Part shown: positions 1 through 5,842 of the stretch, piece by piece | Layout: each line of letters opens with the position of its first letter | Numbering within the stretch: position 1 is the stretch's first letter | Made by a program: the position numbers and the translations under genes | Assembly: GCA_027083655.1 (NCBI GenBank) | Contig: JALWNS010000160.1 | Location: 1-5,842 of the forward strand | DNA: 5,842 bases | Direction: 5' to 3' | From: Bacteroidales bacterium | GTDB lineage: Bacteria > Bacteroidota > Bacteroidia > Bacteroidales > S143-33 | The notes under the pieces: generated by a model | What the model was told of the DNA's origin: nothing | What the model saw: the letters and a program-made list of their open reading frames with translations, nothing else | The model's database searches: none

Positions 1-47
1 GGATGACATAATAACATAGAAAAAAACAATAAAAAAGCCCTGTACAT
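1..47 (-). CDS. Possible 5' end of a divergent gene with a hydrophobic N-terminus (partial)
   Basis: On the minus strand an ATG at 47 opens a frame that stays open to the left edge for 15 codons and reads MYRAFLLFFLCYYVI. This is short and hydrophobic after one basic residue, as in a signal peptide or first membrane helix. The frame is closed upstream by an in-frame TAG near 75, so this ATG is the first available in it. A gene here would diverge from the HupE-like gene at 111 and share a leader of about 63 bases with it. Fifteen open codons in AT-rich DNA can occur by chance, and the stretch could equally be plain intergenic DNA. All three plus-strand frames meet a stop within the first 20 bases, so no coding tail of a rightward gene is visible beyond that. 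Confidence 0.2.
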   Translation of the reverse strand, partial: MYRAFLLFFSMLLCH

Positions 48-110
48 AATCTCTATTTTTCTGGAAATCTAGTGATTTTTCATGACTTGTAAAACATTAA
101 TTGTGATTTC

Positions 111-701
111 ATGTTTGACTTCTTTTTCAAACTGGGCATACACCACATACTTAATTTCGAAGCATTCGATCATATAATGTTTGTCATTGCTTTAACTGCA
201 ATATACTCGATACAGGAATGGAAGAAAGTACTCATTCTGGCAACTGCTTTTACTCTGGGCCATAGCACAACATTAGCCCTTGCGACGCTTAATATTATTT
301 ATGTACCTTCTGATTTGATAGAAGTACTCATTGCATTAACAATTTTAATAACAGGTGTTGCAAACTTATTTAAAACAAAAGATGAATTTAACCCCAGGCT
401 ACACTGGATAAAATACGCAATAGCTATGTTTTTCGGTTTAATTCATGGCCTGGGCTTCTCCAATTATCTAAAATTCATGCTAGGAATGAAGAAAAATATT
501 GTACTACCTCTTTTTGCCTTCAATATAGGACTGGAAGTAGGCCAGATAGTAGTAATAAGCATTGTTTTACTCACTAATTATATCCTCATCAACAAACTAA
601 AGGTAAAACAAAGGGAATGGAATCTTGTACTTTCCGGGGCTGCAATAGGTATGGCATTGTTGCTAATAGTTGAGAGGGTACCTGCATTATTTGGGGCATA
701 A
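111..701 (+). CDS. HupE/UreJ-like polytopic membrane protein
   Basis: This is a 196-residue inner-membrane protein with about six hydrophobic segments, at roughly residues 18-34, 38-58, 67-87, 100-121, 130-160 and 171-193. It has the conserved polar blocks of the HupE/UreJ family, in its Bacteroidota form. The N-terminal block is GIHHIL followed by FDH (His11, His12, Asp20, His21). Then come FTLGHS (His51), FGLIHGLGFSNY (His112) and FNIGLEVGQ (Asn138, Glu142, Gln145). The membrane-embedded His, Asp and Glu residues suggest a divalent metal ion, since studied HupE/UreJ proteins are linked to nickel or cobalt uptake for hydrogenase or urease. No hydrogenase or urease gene lies nearby, so the metal and role here are inferred. 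The start at 111 keeps the N-terminal His block; the next Met (residue 23) would lose it. No Shine-Dalgarno sequence is visible. The gene converges with the exonuclease gene, with 2 bases between the stop codons. Confidence 0.88.
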   Translation: MFDFFFKLGIHHILNFEAFDHIMFVIALTAIYSIQEWKKVLILATAFTLGHSTTLALATLNIIYVPSDLIEVLIALTILITGVANLFKTKDEFNPRLHWIKYAIAMFFGLIHGLGFSNYLKFMLGMKKNIVLPLFAFNIGLEVGQIVVISIVLLTNYILINKLKVKQREWNLVLSGAAIGMALLLIVERVPALFGA

Positions 702-703
702 AT

Positions 704-1297
704 TCATGCTTTACCAGATAAATCCCTAAGCTTCTTGTATAGAATTAGTGTCACCCATGCATCCGTAGCTGCATAGACCAGTTGCCCCTCTGTTAGCCTC
801 CTTTGCTCCCAATTGGACAGGCGCTGGCGCTTTGATAATCTATGGCCAAGTAGTATTGCCGTTAATTTTTTGAGACTCATATTCTTTAGTCCAAACTCCT
901 TTGCATATTTCTGCAAATCAACAAAACCTTTTGGTGTAATATCTTTAACCTTACGACGTAGTTGGTGAAAATCTGAGCTTAGATCAAAGCCCACCTTAAT
1001 AATTTTTTCATTCTCAAGTATTTCGCGAAGCTCTTGTGGAAAAGAAATCATGTTTATACGAAACAGAAAACAATCCTTTTCGGTGGCAAGCTGTACAAGG
1101 GAAAGAGAATAAGATTGGCCTTTGCGGAAGGCAGGTCTTGTTTCTGTATCAAAACCTAAAATCTGGGCATTTTTTAGCCTTTGATAAGCAAAGCCTACTT
1201 TTTCTGCGCTGTCTATAACATGTATATGTCCAGGAAAATAAATCAACGGTAAATCCTTTATTTGCTCATTACTTATGTCTGATGGAAATTTTTTCAT
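704..1297 (-). CDS. RNase D-like 3'-5' exonuclease (DEDDy family)
   Basis: This 197-residue protein is essentially one DEDDy exonuclease domain. Exo I is GFDTETRP (Asp50, Glu52), Exo II is KVGFDLSSDF (Asp109 the likely catalytic acid), and Exo III is YAATDA (Tyr175, Asp179). LSNWEQRRLTEGQL just before Exo III is typical of RNase D relatives. All four acidic metal ligands and the Tyr are present, so it should cut nucleotides from 3' ends of RNA or DNA with two metal ions. It lacks the C-terminal HRDC domains of full RNase D, so its substrate is open. The frame extends upstream to a TTG at 1342 (212 residues). I chose the ATG at 1297 because the resulting N-terminus (MKKFPSDISNEQIKDLP) resembles my recollection of Bacteroidota relatives, and because a TAATTTTG promoter-like element covers the TTG codon. 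It diverges from the PLP enzyme gene and converges with the HupE-like gene. Confidence 0.9.
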   Translation of the reverse strand: MKKFPSDISNEQIKDLPLIYFPGHIHVIDSAEKVGFAYQRLKNAQILGFDTETRPAFRKGQSYSLSLVQLATEKDCFLFRINMISFPQELREILENEKIIKVGFDLSSDFHQLRRKVKDITPKGFVDLQKYAKEFGLKNMSLKKLTAILLGHRLSKRQRLSNWEQRRLTEGQLVYAATDAWVTLILYKKLRDLSGKA

Positions 1298-1331
1298 TAA
1301 TATTTTAATTCTTATTTTTCTTAACAATTCG

Positions 1332-1339
1332 TTATTTTG
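1332..1339 (+). promoter_or_regulatory. Candidate -7 element (TTATTTTG) for the PLP-PHP-threonine synthase operon
   Basis: TTATTTTG matches the Bacteroidota -7 consensus TAnnTTTG except at the second base. It ends 39 bases before the ATG at 1379, which would give a leader of roughly 30 bases. No good -33 TTG is seen about 20 bases upstream. It abuts the minus-strand element at 1340-1347, so the two would face each other. It is the best candidate in the 81-base divergent region for starting the rightward operon. Confidence 0.28.
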
Positions 1340-1345
1340 CAAAAT
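1334..1345. repeat. Perfect 12-base palindrome in the divergent promoter region
   Basis: ATTTTGCAAAAT is its own reverse complement. It sits between the divergent exonuclease and PLP enzyme genes and overlaps both candidate -7 elements. It could be an operator for a dimeric regulator acting on both genes, or simply what two facing TTTG-type promoter boxes look like side by side. It is too AT-rich and short to act as a terminator. Confidence 0.4.
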
Positions 1346-1347
1346 TA
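1340..1347 (-). promoter_or_regulatory. Candidate -7 element (TAATTTTG) for the exonuclease gene
   Basis: Read on the minus strand, these bases are TAATTTTG, a full match to the Bacteroidota primary sigma factor -7 consensus TAnnTTTG. A clear -33 TTG is not seen; ATGG lies about 22 bases upstream. Transcription from here would start near 1334, giving a leader of about 35 bases to the ATG at 1297. It would leave the possible TTG start at 1340-1342 inside the promoter. In such AT-rich DNA one short match is suggestive only. Confidence 0.4.
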
Positions 1348-1378
1348 CAAAATCAAATAAACATTAAAACCATAAGTC

Positions 1379-2875
1379 ATGATTGAACTCATTACACAAG
1401 TCAAAGATGAGAAAATATTGGAAAATGCAGTACAGCGCTACAAAGAAAGAAAGATTCTTCTACCTACTTTTGCACAATTAAAAGATCCTATTAACCTCGT
1501 TCCGCAACCAATCAAAGATTCATTAAAAAATATAGGCTTGTGGGACCTGCACCCTCTTAATCTTTTTAGAATAACATGGCACAATGAACCAAAAGAATTT
1601 GGTGGTACCTATGGTCCAGTTAACTACCTGGAAATACCTAAAGAGCTCTCTGGTGTAAACGCACGTATCGTCATGCTTATAGGTAAATGGTTCCCTACTG
1701 GTGCACATAAAGTAGGAGCCGCTTATGGTTGCCTAGTCCCCCGTTTAGTTACCGGTCAATTTGACCCAACATACCATAAAGCCGTGTGGCCTTCGACAGG
1801 AAACTACTGTCGCGGAGGTGCTTTTGATTCAAAAATCATGGGAGTACATGCAATAGCCATTCTCCCAGAAGAAATGAGCCGAGAAAGGTTTGAGTGGTTA
1901 CGTGATTACGTACAAGCAGAAGTTATCGCAACACCTGGATGCGAGTCAAATGTAAAAGAAATTTACGATAAAGTATGGGAACTGAGGGAGACATGTAAAG
2001 AGTGTGTTATTTTTAACCAGTTTGATGAATTTGGCAATGCGGTCTGGCACTATACAATAACTGGACCCGCAGCCGAAGAAGTTTTTAATACATTGAAAAA
2101 AGACAATTCTAACCTGGCAGCTTTTGTATCTGCGACAGGATCTGCAGGGACAATAGCAACAGGCGATTACTTGAGGTCAAAATTCCCATTCATAAAAGTC
2201 GTAGCTTCTGAGGCTTTACAATGCCCAACTTTATACATGAATGGTTTTGGTGGCCACAGGATAGAAGGTATTGGAGATAAACATGTACCATGGATTCATA
2301 ACGTAAAAAACACTGATGTAGTAACTGCTATTGACGACGAGGACACTATACGGCTTATGAGATTATTCAACGAACCAGAAGGACAAAAGTTTTTAATAGA
2401 ACAAGGTGTCCCTCAGGACACTGTTAATAATCTTCATCTCCTGGGTATATCTAGCATAGCCAATTTACTTTCATCAATCAAAGTAGCAAAATACTTTGAG
2501 CTTACAGAAGACGATATAATAATAACTGTAGCAACTGATTCTATGGATTTGTACCAATCGCGCCTTGCTGAACAAAGGGAAGAAAAAGGAGAATACACTT
2601 ACATACAGGCTGCTAAAGATTTTGAAAAAGCATTGGTAGGACAGCAGACAGACTATCTCAAAGAGCTTAATTATCAATCCAGAAAAGCAATACACAACCT
2701 TAAATATTACACATGGATAGAACAACAGAAAAAAGAGCTCGAAGACTTAAACCAGCTATGGTACGACCGGAATATATGGAAACAAATATTCTCACAAACC
2801 CAACGTTGGGATGAATTAATAGATGAGTTCAACAGGCGTACTGGCATGTACGAATACTATGGTATCAAAAAATAA
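1379..2875 (+). CDS. Extended cysteine synthase/CBS-like PLP-dependent enzyme, substrate unknown
   Basis: This 498-residue protein has a fold-type II PLP core of the cysteine synthase/cystathionine beta-synthase family at about residues 76-395. GTYGPVNYLEIPKEL takes the place of the family's opening TPLV region. FPTGAHKVGAAY contains the likely PLP Schiff-base Lys111. STGN (139-142) is the substrate-carboxylate loop. SATGSAGTIATG (251-262) is the phosphate-binding loop. EGIGD (296-300), GISS (356-359) and TVATDS (383-388) match later family landmarks. The fold and PLP use are therefore well supported, but the reaction is not: beta-replacement or beta-elimination on a serine- or cysteine-like substrate is the family default. 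Two parts are unusual: about 75 residues before the core, and about 100 helical, charged, aromatic-rich residues after it with no CBS-domain look. It is much longer than CysK (about 310 residues). It leads a tight operon, 6 bases before the PHP gene. The start is ATG without a visible Shine-Dalgarno sequence. Confidence 0.88.
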   Translation: MIELITQVKDEKILENAVQRYKERKILLPTFAQLKDPINLVPQPIKDSLKNIGLWDLHPLNLFRITWHNEPKEFGGTYGPVNYLEIPKELSGVNARIVMLIGKWFPTGAHKVGAAYGCLVPRLVTGQFDPTYHKAVWPSTGNYCRGGAFDSKIMGVHAIAILPEEMSRERFEWLRDYVQAEVIATPGCESNVKEIYDKVWELRETCKECVIFNQFDEFGNAVWHYTITGPAAEEVFNTLKKDNSNLAAFVSATGSAGTIATGDYLRSKFPFIKVVASEALQCPTLYMNGFGGHRIEGIGDKHVPWIHNVKNTDVVTAIDDEDTIRLMRLFNEPEGQKFLIEQGVPQDTVNNLHLLGISSIANLLSSIKVAKYFELTEDDIIITVATDSMDLYQSRLAEQREEKGEYTYIQAAKDFEKALVGQQTDYLKELNYQSRKAIHNLKYYTWIEQQKKELEDLNQLWYDRNIWKQIFSQTQRWDELIDEFNRRTGMYEYYGIKK

Positions 2876-2881
2876 ATAATC

Positions 2882-3724
2882 ATGAAAACATGCTTTCACA
2901 CACATTCTAGATATAGCGACGGCAAAGTTTCTATAGACAGGATTATCCAGTCCGCAATAGATCATGGTTTCGAACGTGTGGCACTGACCGACCACGGGCC
3001 AGTGCCCTTTCCTTCTGAATGGAATATGCCATACGATAAAATGTTTGCATATTTAGAAGATCTAAAACAAGCCAAAGACAAATACAGGAACAAAATACTA
3101 GTTCTCAAAGGATTAGAAGCAGATTTTCTGCCAGGTCTAAAGCAGATAACTTTTTTCCGTGATATGGGTTTTGATGTATTGGTAGGAAGCGTACATTATG
3201 TTAATCAATTTGATGATGGTACACCATTTAATATAGATAAGTCTTCAGATACTTTCATAAAAGGCCTTAGAGAGATTTATAATAATGATATACAGAAACT
3301 TGCACAAGATTACTATCATCTAGTCATAGAAATGGTGACCAAAGATAAACCAGACATTGTTGCTCATCTGTCTTTGATCGAAAAGTACAATCACCGTCTC
3401 GGGGGTATAATCGACACAGAGGCTAAACATTACCGTGACCTGGTAAAAATAGCTCTTTATATCATTAGCCTGTCAGACACTGTTCTGGAGATTAATGCTC
3501 GTAGTTTTTATAGAGGCTTGTCTGATGATTTCGTACCTGGCATGTGGACAGTAAAAGAAGCACAAAAACTTGGTATCGATATAACAATAAATGGCGATGT
3601 CCATGCCCCAGAAGACTTTGGGAAATATTGGAAAGATGCAATTGATTTTGTCAAGGCAGCAGGCTATGATGAAATAGTAGTATTTGGAGAAAAAGGAAAT
3701 CGAGAAAAAATAAAAATAAATTAG
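2882..3724 (+). CDS. PHP-domain phosphoesterase, histidinol-phosphatase (HisK/HisJ) type
   Basis: The protein is 280 residues, a normal length for PHP-type histidinol phosphatases, and the domain fills the whole chain. All expected metal-binding positions are present: HTH near the start (His6, His8), LTDHGP (His38), GLEADF (Glu79), VGSVHY (His105), IVAHLSL (His162) and INGDVHAPEDFG (Asp239, His241). LEINARSFYRG (Glu203, Asn205) also fits this family. The family hydrolyses L-histidinol phosphate to histidinol in the cytoplasm, using a cluster of up to three metal ions. No other histidine gene is in the window, and it lies between two PLP enzyme genes with gaps of 6 and 4 bases. Its real substrate may therefore be another phosphorylated amino acid or an intermediate of that pathway. 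Sequence alone establishes a PHP phosphoesterase; the histidinol phosphatase activity is inferred. The ATG at 2882 places the HTH motif at residues 6-8, as usual. Confidence 0.88.
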   Translation: MKTCFHTHSRYSDGKVSIDRIIQSAIDHGFERVALTDHGPVPFPSEWNMPYDKMFAYLEDLKQAKDKYRNKILVLKGLEADFLPGLKQITFFRDMGFDVLVGSVHYVNQFDDGTPFNIDKSSDTFIKGLREIYNNDIQKLAQDYYHLVIEMVTKDKPDIVAHLSLIEKYNHRLGGIIDTEAKHYRDLVKIALYIISLSDTVLEINARSFYRGLSDDFVPGMWTVKEAQKLGIDITINGDVHAPEDFGKYWKDAIDFVKAAGYDEIVVFGEKGNREKIKIN

Positions 3725-3728
3725 CACA

Positions 3729-4892
3729 ATGAAGTTTCATTACAAATGTACAACTTGTGGACAGGAATATCAAACAGATGATGTCATTTACTTATGTCCC
3801 AAATGCGAAAAGACTAACGAACCGGACCAGCCGCCGCGGGGAGTATTAAAAGTGTTGTATGACTATCAGGCTCTTACGCATAATTTTGAGGAACTAAAAA
3901 AACAGGAATTTCTCCCTGTTTTACCTATTAAGTCTCTTAGCTCATTACCGAATCTTCGCATCGGTAAGACCCCGCTTTATTCAGTACGGCACATAGATAA
4001 TAATAAACTGGATTTTGAGCTTTACATCAAGGATGATTCTCAGAATCCAACTTTTTCATTCAAAGATAGGGCATCGGCAATAGTATCTGCCTTTGCCAAA
4101 GAACATGGTATTAACACTATTGTAGCTGCTTCAACCGGTAATGCAGGAAGTAGCCTTGCAGGAATTGCCGCTGCACAACAACAAAATGCCATAATTTATG
4201 TTCCTTCTTCTGCTCCCAAGGCAAAACTAACACAGATTTTAATGTATGGTGCAGAATTGCGCACTGTTGATGGCAATTATGACATGGCCTTTGACTTGAG
4301 TATAGAGGCTACCCAAAAACATGGTTGGTACAACCGTAATACTGCATACAATCCTTTGACTATCGAAGGGAAAAAAACAGTATCGTTTGAGTTGTTTGAC
4401 CAGTTGGGATTAGTACCTGACCATATCTTCGTACCAGTTGGTGATGGCGTAATTATCTCTGGAGTATACAAAGGCTATGAAGATTTATTAAAGCTCGGGA
4501 TAATAGACCGTATGCCGACTATTGTAGCTGTCCAGGCGCAGGGAAGCTCTAATTTGATTAATAATATCTTCCACAATGCTTTTGAATACACCCCAAGTAA
4601 GACAATAGCGGACTCTATCTCTGTGGATGTACCAAGAAACTTTTTTATGGCAAGGGATTTTATCTGTGAGTATGAAGGGGAAGTCGCCTCAGTTAGCGAT
4701 GAAGAAATATTACATGCCTCTAAAGTTCTGGCCCGTAATACAGGAATTTTTGCCGAACCAGCTGCCGCAGCTGCATTTGCCGGCTTTTTAAAATACTATG
4801 AAAATGGGCAGCTATCAAAAAATACTGTTAACATTGTTCTATCAACTGGAAGTGGACTAAAAGACCTTGATGCCGTTCAGGGTATTATTTAA
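3729..4892 (+). CDS. thrC: Threonine synthase-like PLP enzyme with N-terminal zinc ribbon
   Basis: The 387-residue protein is close to the usual length of short-type threonine synthases. It begins with a zinc ribbon (Cys7-x2-Cys10 and Cys23-x2-Cys26), followed by GVLKVLYDY. The PLP core has NPTFSFKDRAS with Schiff-base Lys112, STGNAG (135-140), the glycine loop VPVGDG (235-240), FAEPAAAA (341-348) and STGSGLKD (372-379). That last motif is a strong threonine synthase mark. The expected reaction is O-phospho-L-homoserine plus water to L-threonine plus phosphate, in the cytoplasm. The lysine motif has Phe where many threonine synthases have Gly or Ala, and RAS rather than RGM after it. Aspartokinase, homoserine dehydrogenase and homoserine kinase genes are not next to it. 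Cysteate synthase, a threonine synthase relative that uses O-phosphoserine and sulfite, cannot be excluded. It is the last gene of the operon, 4 bases after the PHP gene. Confidence 0.82.
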   Translation: MKFHYKCTTCGQEYQTDDVIYLCPKCEKTNEPDQPPRGVLKVLYDYQALTHNFEELKKQEFLPVLPIKSLSSLPNLRIGKTPLYSVRHIDNNKLDFELYIKDDSQNPTFSFKDRASAIVSAFAKEHGINTIVAASTGNAGSSLAGIAAAQQQNAIIYVPSSAPKAKLTQILMYGAELRTVDGNYDMAFDLSIEATQKHGWYNRNTAYNPLTIEGKKTVSFELFDQLGLVPDHIFVPVGDGVIISGVYKGYEDLLKLGIIDRMPTIVAVQAQGSSNLINNIFHNAFEYTPSKTIADSISVDVPRNFFMARDFICEYEGEVASVSDEEILHASKVLARNTGIFAEPAAAAAFAGFLKYYENGQLSKNTVNIVLSTGSGLKDLDAVQGII

Positions 4893-4936
4893 ATTTTTAG
4901 TAATTTATTTGCCAAATTTCAAAAATAATAGTGATT

Positions 4937-5842
4937 ATGAAAAAAATAGCAATTTTTATACTAAGCTTCTTATTTACAGGAACATTATTAACAGCTCAAA
5001 ATGTTATTATCCAGGGTAAAGTTATTAACAGGACACCTGAGATCAATAAAGTATGGCTACGGCAATTAGTACAGAAAAAAGATGTAGCACAAACAGAGCT
5101 CAACGAAGATGGAACGTTTAAATTGGAAATCAACCTTCAGTATCCTGACTTCTTTGGTTTAATGATTAACCAACAAAAATACGTTATGTTGGTGCTTCAG
5201 CCCGGTGACCAAGTTAATATTACAGTGGATGCAAAGAATCCGGCTAATTCTATTATATCAGGCTCTTCACTAACACAGGTTATCCTCGATGCAAGGCAAA
5301 TTGACAAGCAAATAAACGTGGAGTTGGAGCAATACAGGCAAAAATTACAGGAAAAGCAAAGAGAGCAATATGCACATTTAGTCGAAAAGAACCTCGGGAA
5401 AGTTTCTTCAATAGTTATTGCCCAACAGCTTCCCATGGACAAATATTATGATGTACATGAAAAACTGGCAAAAAGTCTTAAGGCATACGAACAAAACCCC
5501 TATGTTAAACAATATATCGAAAGTGTAGAAGCTTATGGTAAGACACGTATCGGGACACTTGCCCCAGATATTGCACTACCCAACCCAGAAGGAGATACAA
5601 TCCGTTTATCACAGACACGGGGGAACTATGTATTAGTTGACTTCTGGGCATCCTGGTGCCGTCCTTGCCGTGTAGAAAGCCCCAATCTCGTCCAAGCTTA
5701 TGAAAAATATCACGACAAGGGTTTCACTATTTTCAGTGTATCCCTGGACAGAAGCAAACAAGCATGGATTGAGGCTATAGATGCAGACGGACTAGGTAAA
5801 TGGTATCACGTAAGCGACTTGAGAGGATGGCAAAGTGAGGCA
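4937..5842 (+). CDS. Secreted TlpA-like thioredoxin-fold protein (3' end beyond window)
   Basis: The frame opens at ATG 4937 and stays open for 302 codons to the right edge, so the C-terminus is missing. Residues 1-20 form a signal peptide (MKK, a hydrophobic run, cleavage likely after LLTA and before Gln21). Residues 21-100 look like a small beta-rich domain of the DUF4369 type often fused to TlpA proteins in Bacteroidota. Residues about 111-152 are rich in Gln, Glu and Lys and probably form a helix or coiled coil. A thioredoxin domain begins near GTLAPDIALPNPEGD (residues 197-210) and holds VDFWASWCRPC with redox cysteines Cys241 and Cys244. Relatives act outside the cytoplasm as thiol-disulfide reductases or in cytochrome c maturation. 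No Lys-rich patch or lipobox Cys is seen, so a periplasmic rather than lipoprotein location is likely. It lies 44 bases after the threonine synthase-like gene, and a functional link to that operon is not evident. Confidence 0.88.
   Translation, partial: MKKIAIFILSFLFTGTLLTAQNVIIQGKVINRTPEINKVWLRQLVQKKDVAQTELNEDGTFKLEINLQYPDFFGLMINQQKYVMLVLQPGDQVNITVDAKNPANSIISGSSLTQVILDARQIDKQINVELEQYRQKLQEKQREQYAHLVEKNLGKVSSIVIAQQLPMDKYYDVHEKLAKSLKAYEQNPYVKQYIESVEAYGKTRIGTLAPDIALPNPEGDTIRLSQTRGNYVLVDFWASWCRPCRVESPNLVQAYEKYHDKGFTIFSVSLDRSKQAWIEAIDADGLGKWYHVSDLRGWQSEA

Larger units (their letters stand above)
1379..4892 (+). other. Likely three-gene operon: PLP enzyme, PHP phosphoesterase, threonine synthase-like
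   Basis: Three genes on one strand are separated by only 6 bases (2876-2881) and 4 bases (3725-3728), with no terminator between them, so they are very likely co-transcribed. The products are two distantly related fold-type II PLP enzymes around a PHP metallophosphoesterase, which points to one amino acid pathway. No GC-rich hairpin with a T-run follows 4892, so reading into the TlpA-like gene 44 bases later is possible. Confidence 0.75.

Noticed and set aside
110..117. CATGTTTG with a TTG 20 bases upstream (87-89), resembling a Bacteroidota promoter
   Set aside because: It overlaps the ATG at 111. Using it would remove the conserved N-terminal GIHHIL and FDH block of the HupE-like protein, so it is more likely a chance match.
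1036..1218. Plus-strand open frame of 60 codons
   Set aside because: It lies wholly inside the exonuclease gene on the other strand, which has complete catalytic motifs. The 60-residue product has no recognisable pattern.
2474..2725. Minus-strand open frame of 83 codons, rich in Phe, Tyr and Cys
   Set aside because: It is antisense to the tail of the PLP enzyme. Its hydrophobic look follows from the complement of Lys/Glu-rich coding sequence.
3473..3727. Minus-strand open frame of 84 codons, rich in Phe, Tyr and Ile
   Set aside because: It is antisense to the intact PHP gene, and its composition is explained by the AT-rich Lys codons on the other strand.
4893..4936. Possible promoter (TTTATTTG at 4904-4911) or terminator (ATTTG-C-CAAAT at 4907-4917) before the TlpA-like gene
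   Set aside because: The -7-like match lacks a well-spaced TTG, and the inverted repeat has arms of only 5 AT-rich bases without a T-run, so neither is strong enough to annotate.
5197..5442. Minus-strand Cys- and Ser-rich open frame of 81 codons
   Set aside because: It is antisense to the TlpA-like gene, whose frame has a signal peptide and an intact CxxC thioredoxin motif.

Overview
The window looks like ordinary chromosome from a member of the Bacteroidota, most likely of the Bacteroidales type. Three signs point there. Coding DNA is AT-rich and no start codon has a recognisable Shine-Dalgarno sequence. One intergenic region holds a promoter element of the Bacteroidota TAnnTTTG type. The gene families also fit: a Bacteroidota-type HupE/UreJ membrane protein, a stand-alone DEDDy 3'-5' exonuclease without an HRDC domain, and a secreted TlpA-like thioredoxin with an N-terminal beta domain and a coiled-coil linker. 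The species cannot be named from this alone. I see no tRNA, rRNA, CRISPR array, transposase or phage gene.

Layout. Positions 1-110 are an AT-rich leader, perhaps holding the start of a divergent gene that runs off the left edge. A HupE/UreJ-like polytopic membrane protein (111-701, +) converges with a small RNase D-like exonuclease (minus strand, stop at 704) with only 2 bases between the stop codons. The exonuclease and the next gene diverge from an 81-base AT-rich region that carries facing promoter-like elements over a perfect 12-base palindrome. From there a tight three-gene run reads rightwards (1379-4892). It encodes a 498-residue cysteine-synthase/CBS-like PLP enzyme with unusual N- and C-terminal extensions, a 280-residue PHP-family metallophosphoesterase of the histidinol-phosphatase type, and a 387-residue threonine synthase-like PLP enzyme with an N-terminal zinc ribbon. 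The gaps are 6 and 4 bases. After 44 bases a TlpA-like secreted protein starts at 4937 and is cut by the right edge.

How the genes may work together. The three-gene run is the most interesting part. Two different fold-type II PLP enzymes flank a PHP phosphoesterase, which suggests a shared amino acid pathway. Threonine synthase acts on a phosphorylated amino acid, and PHP enzymes of this type hydrolyse phosphate esters of amino acid precursors. The substrate of the first enzyme cannot be read from sequence, and no other threonine, cysteine or histidine gene is present. I found no clearly new defence, mobile or RNA-based system. The best candidate for undescribed biology is the substrate of the extended CBS-like enzyme and its partnership with the two genes after it.
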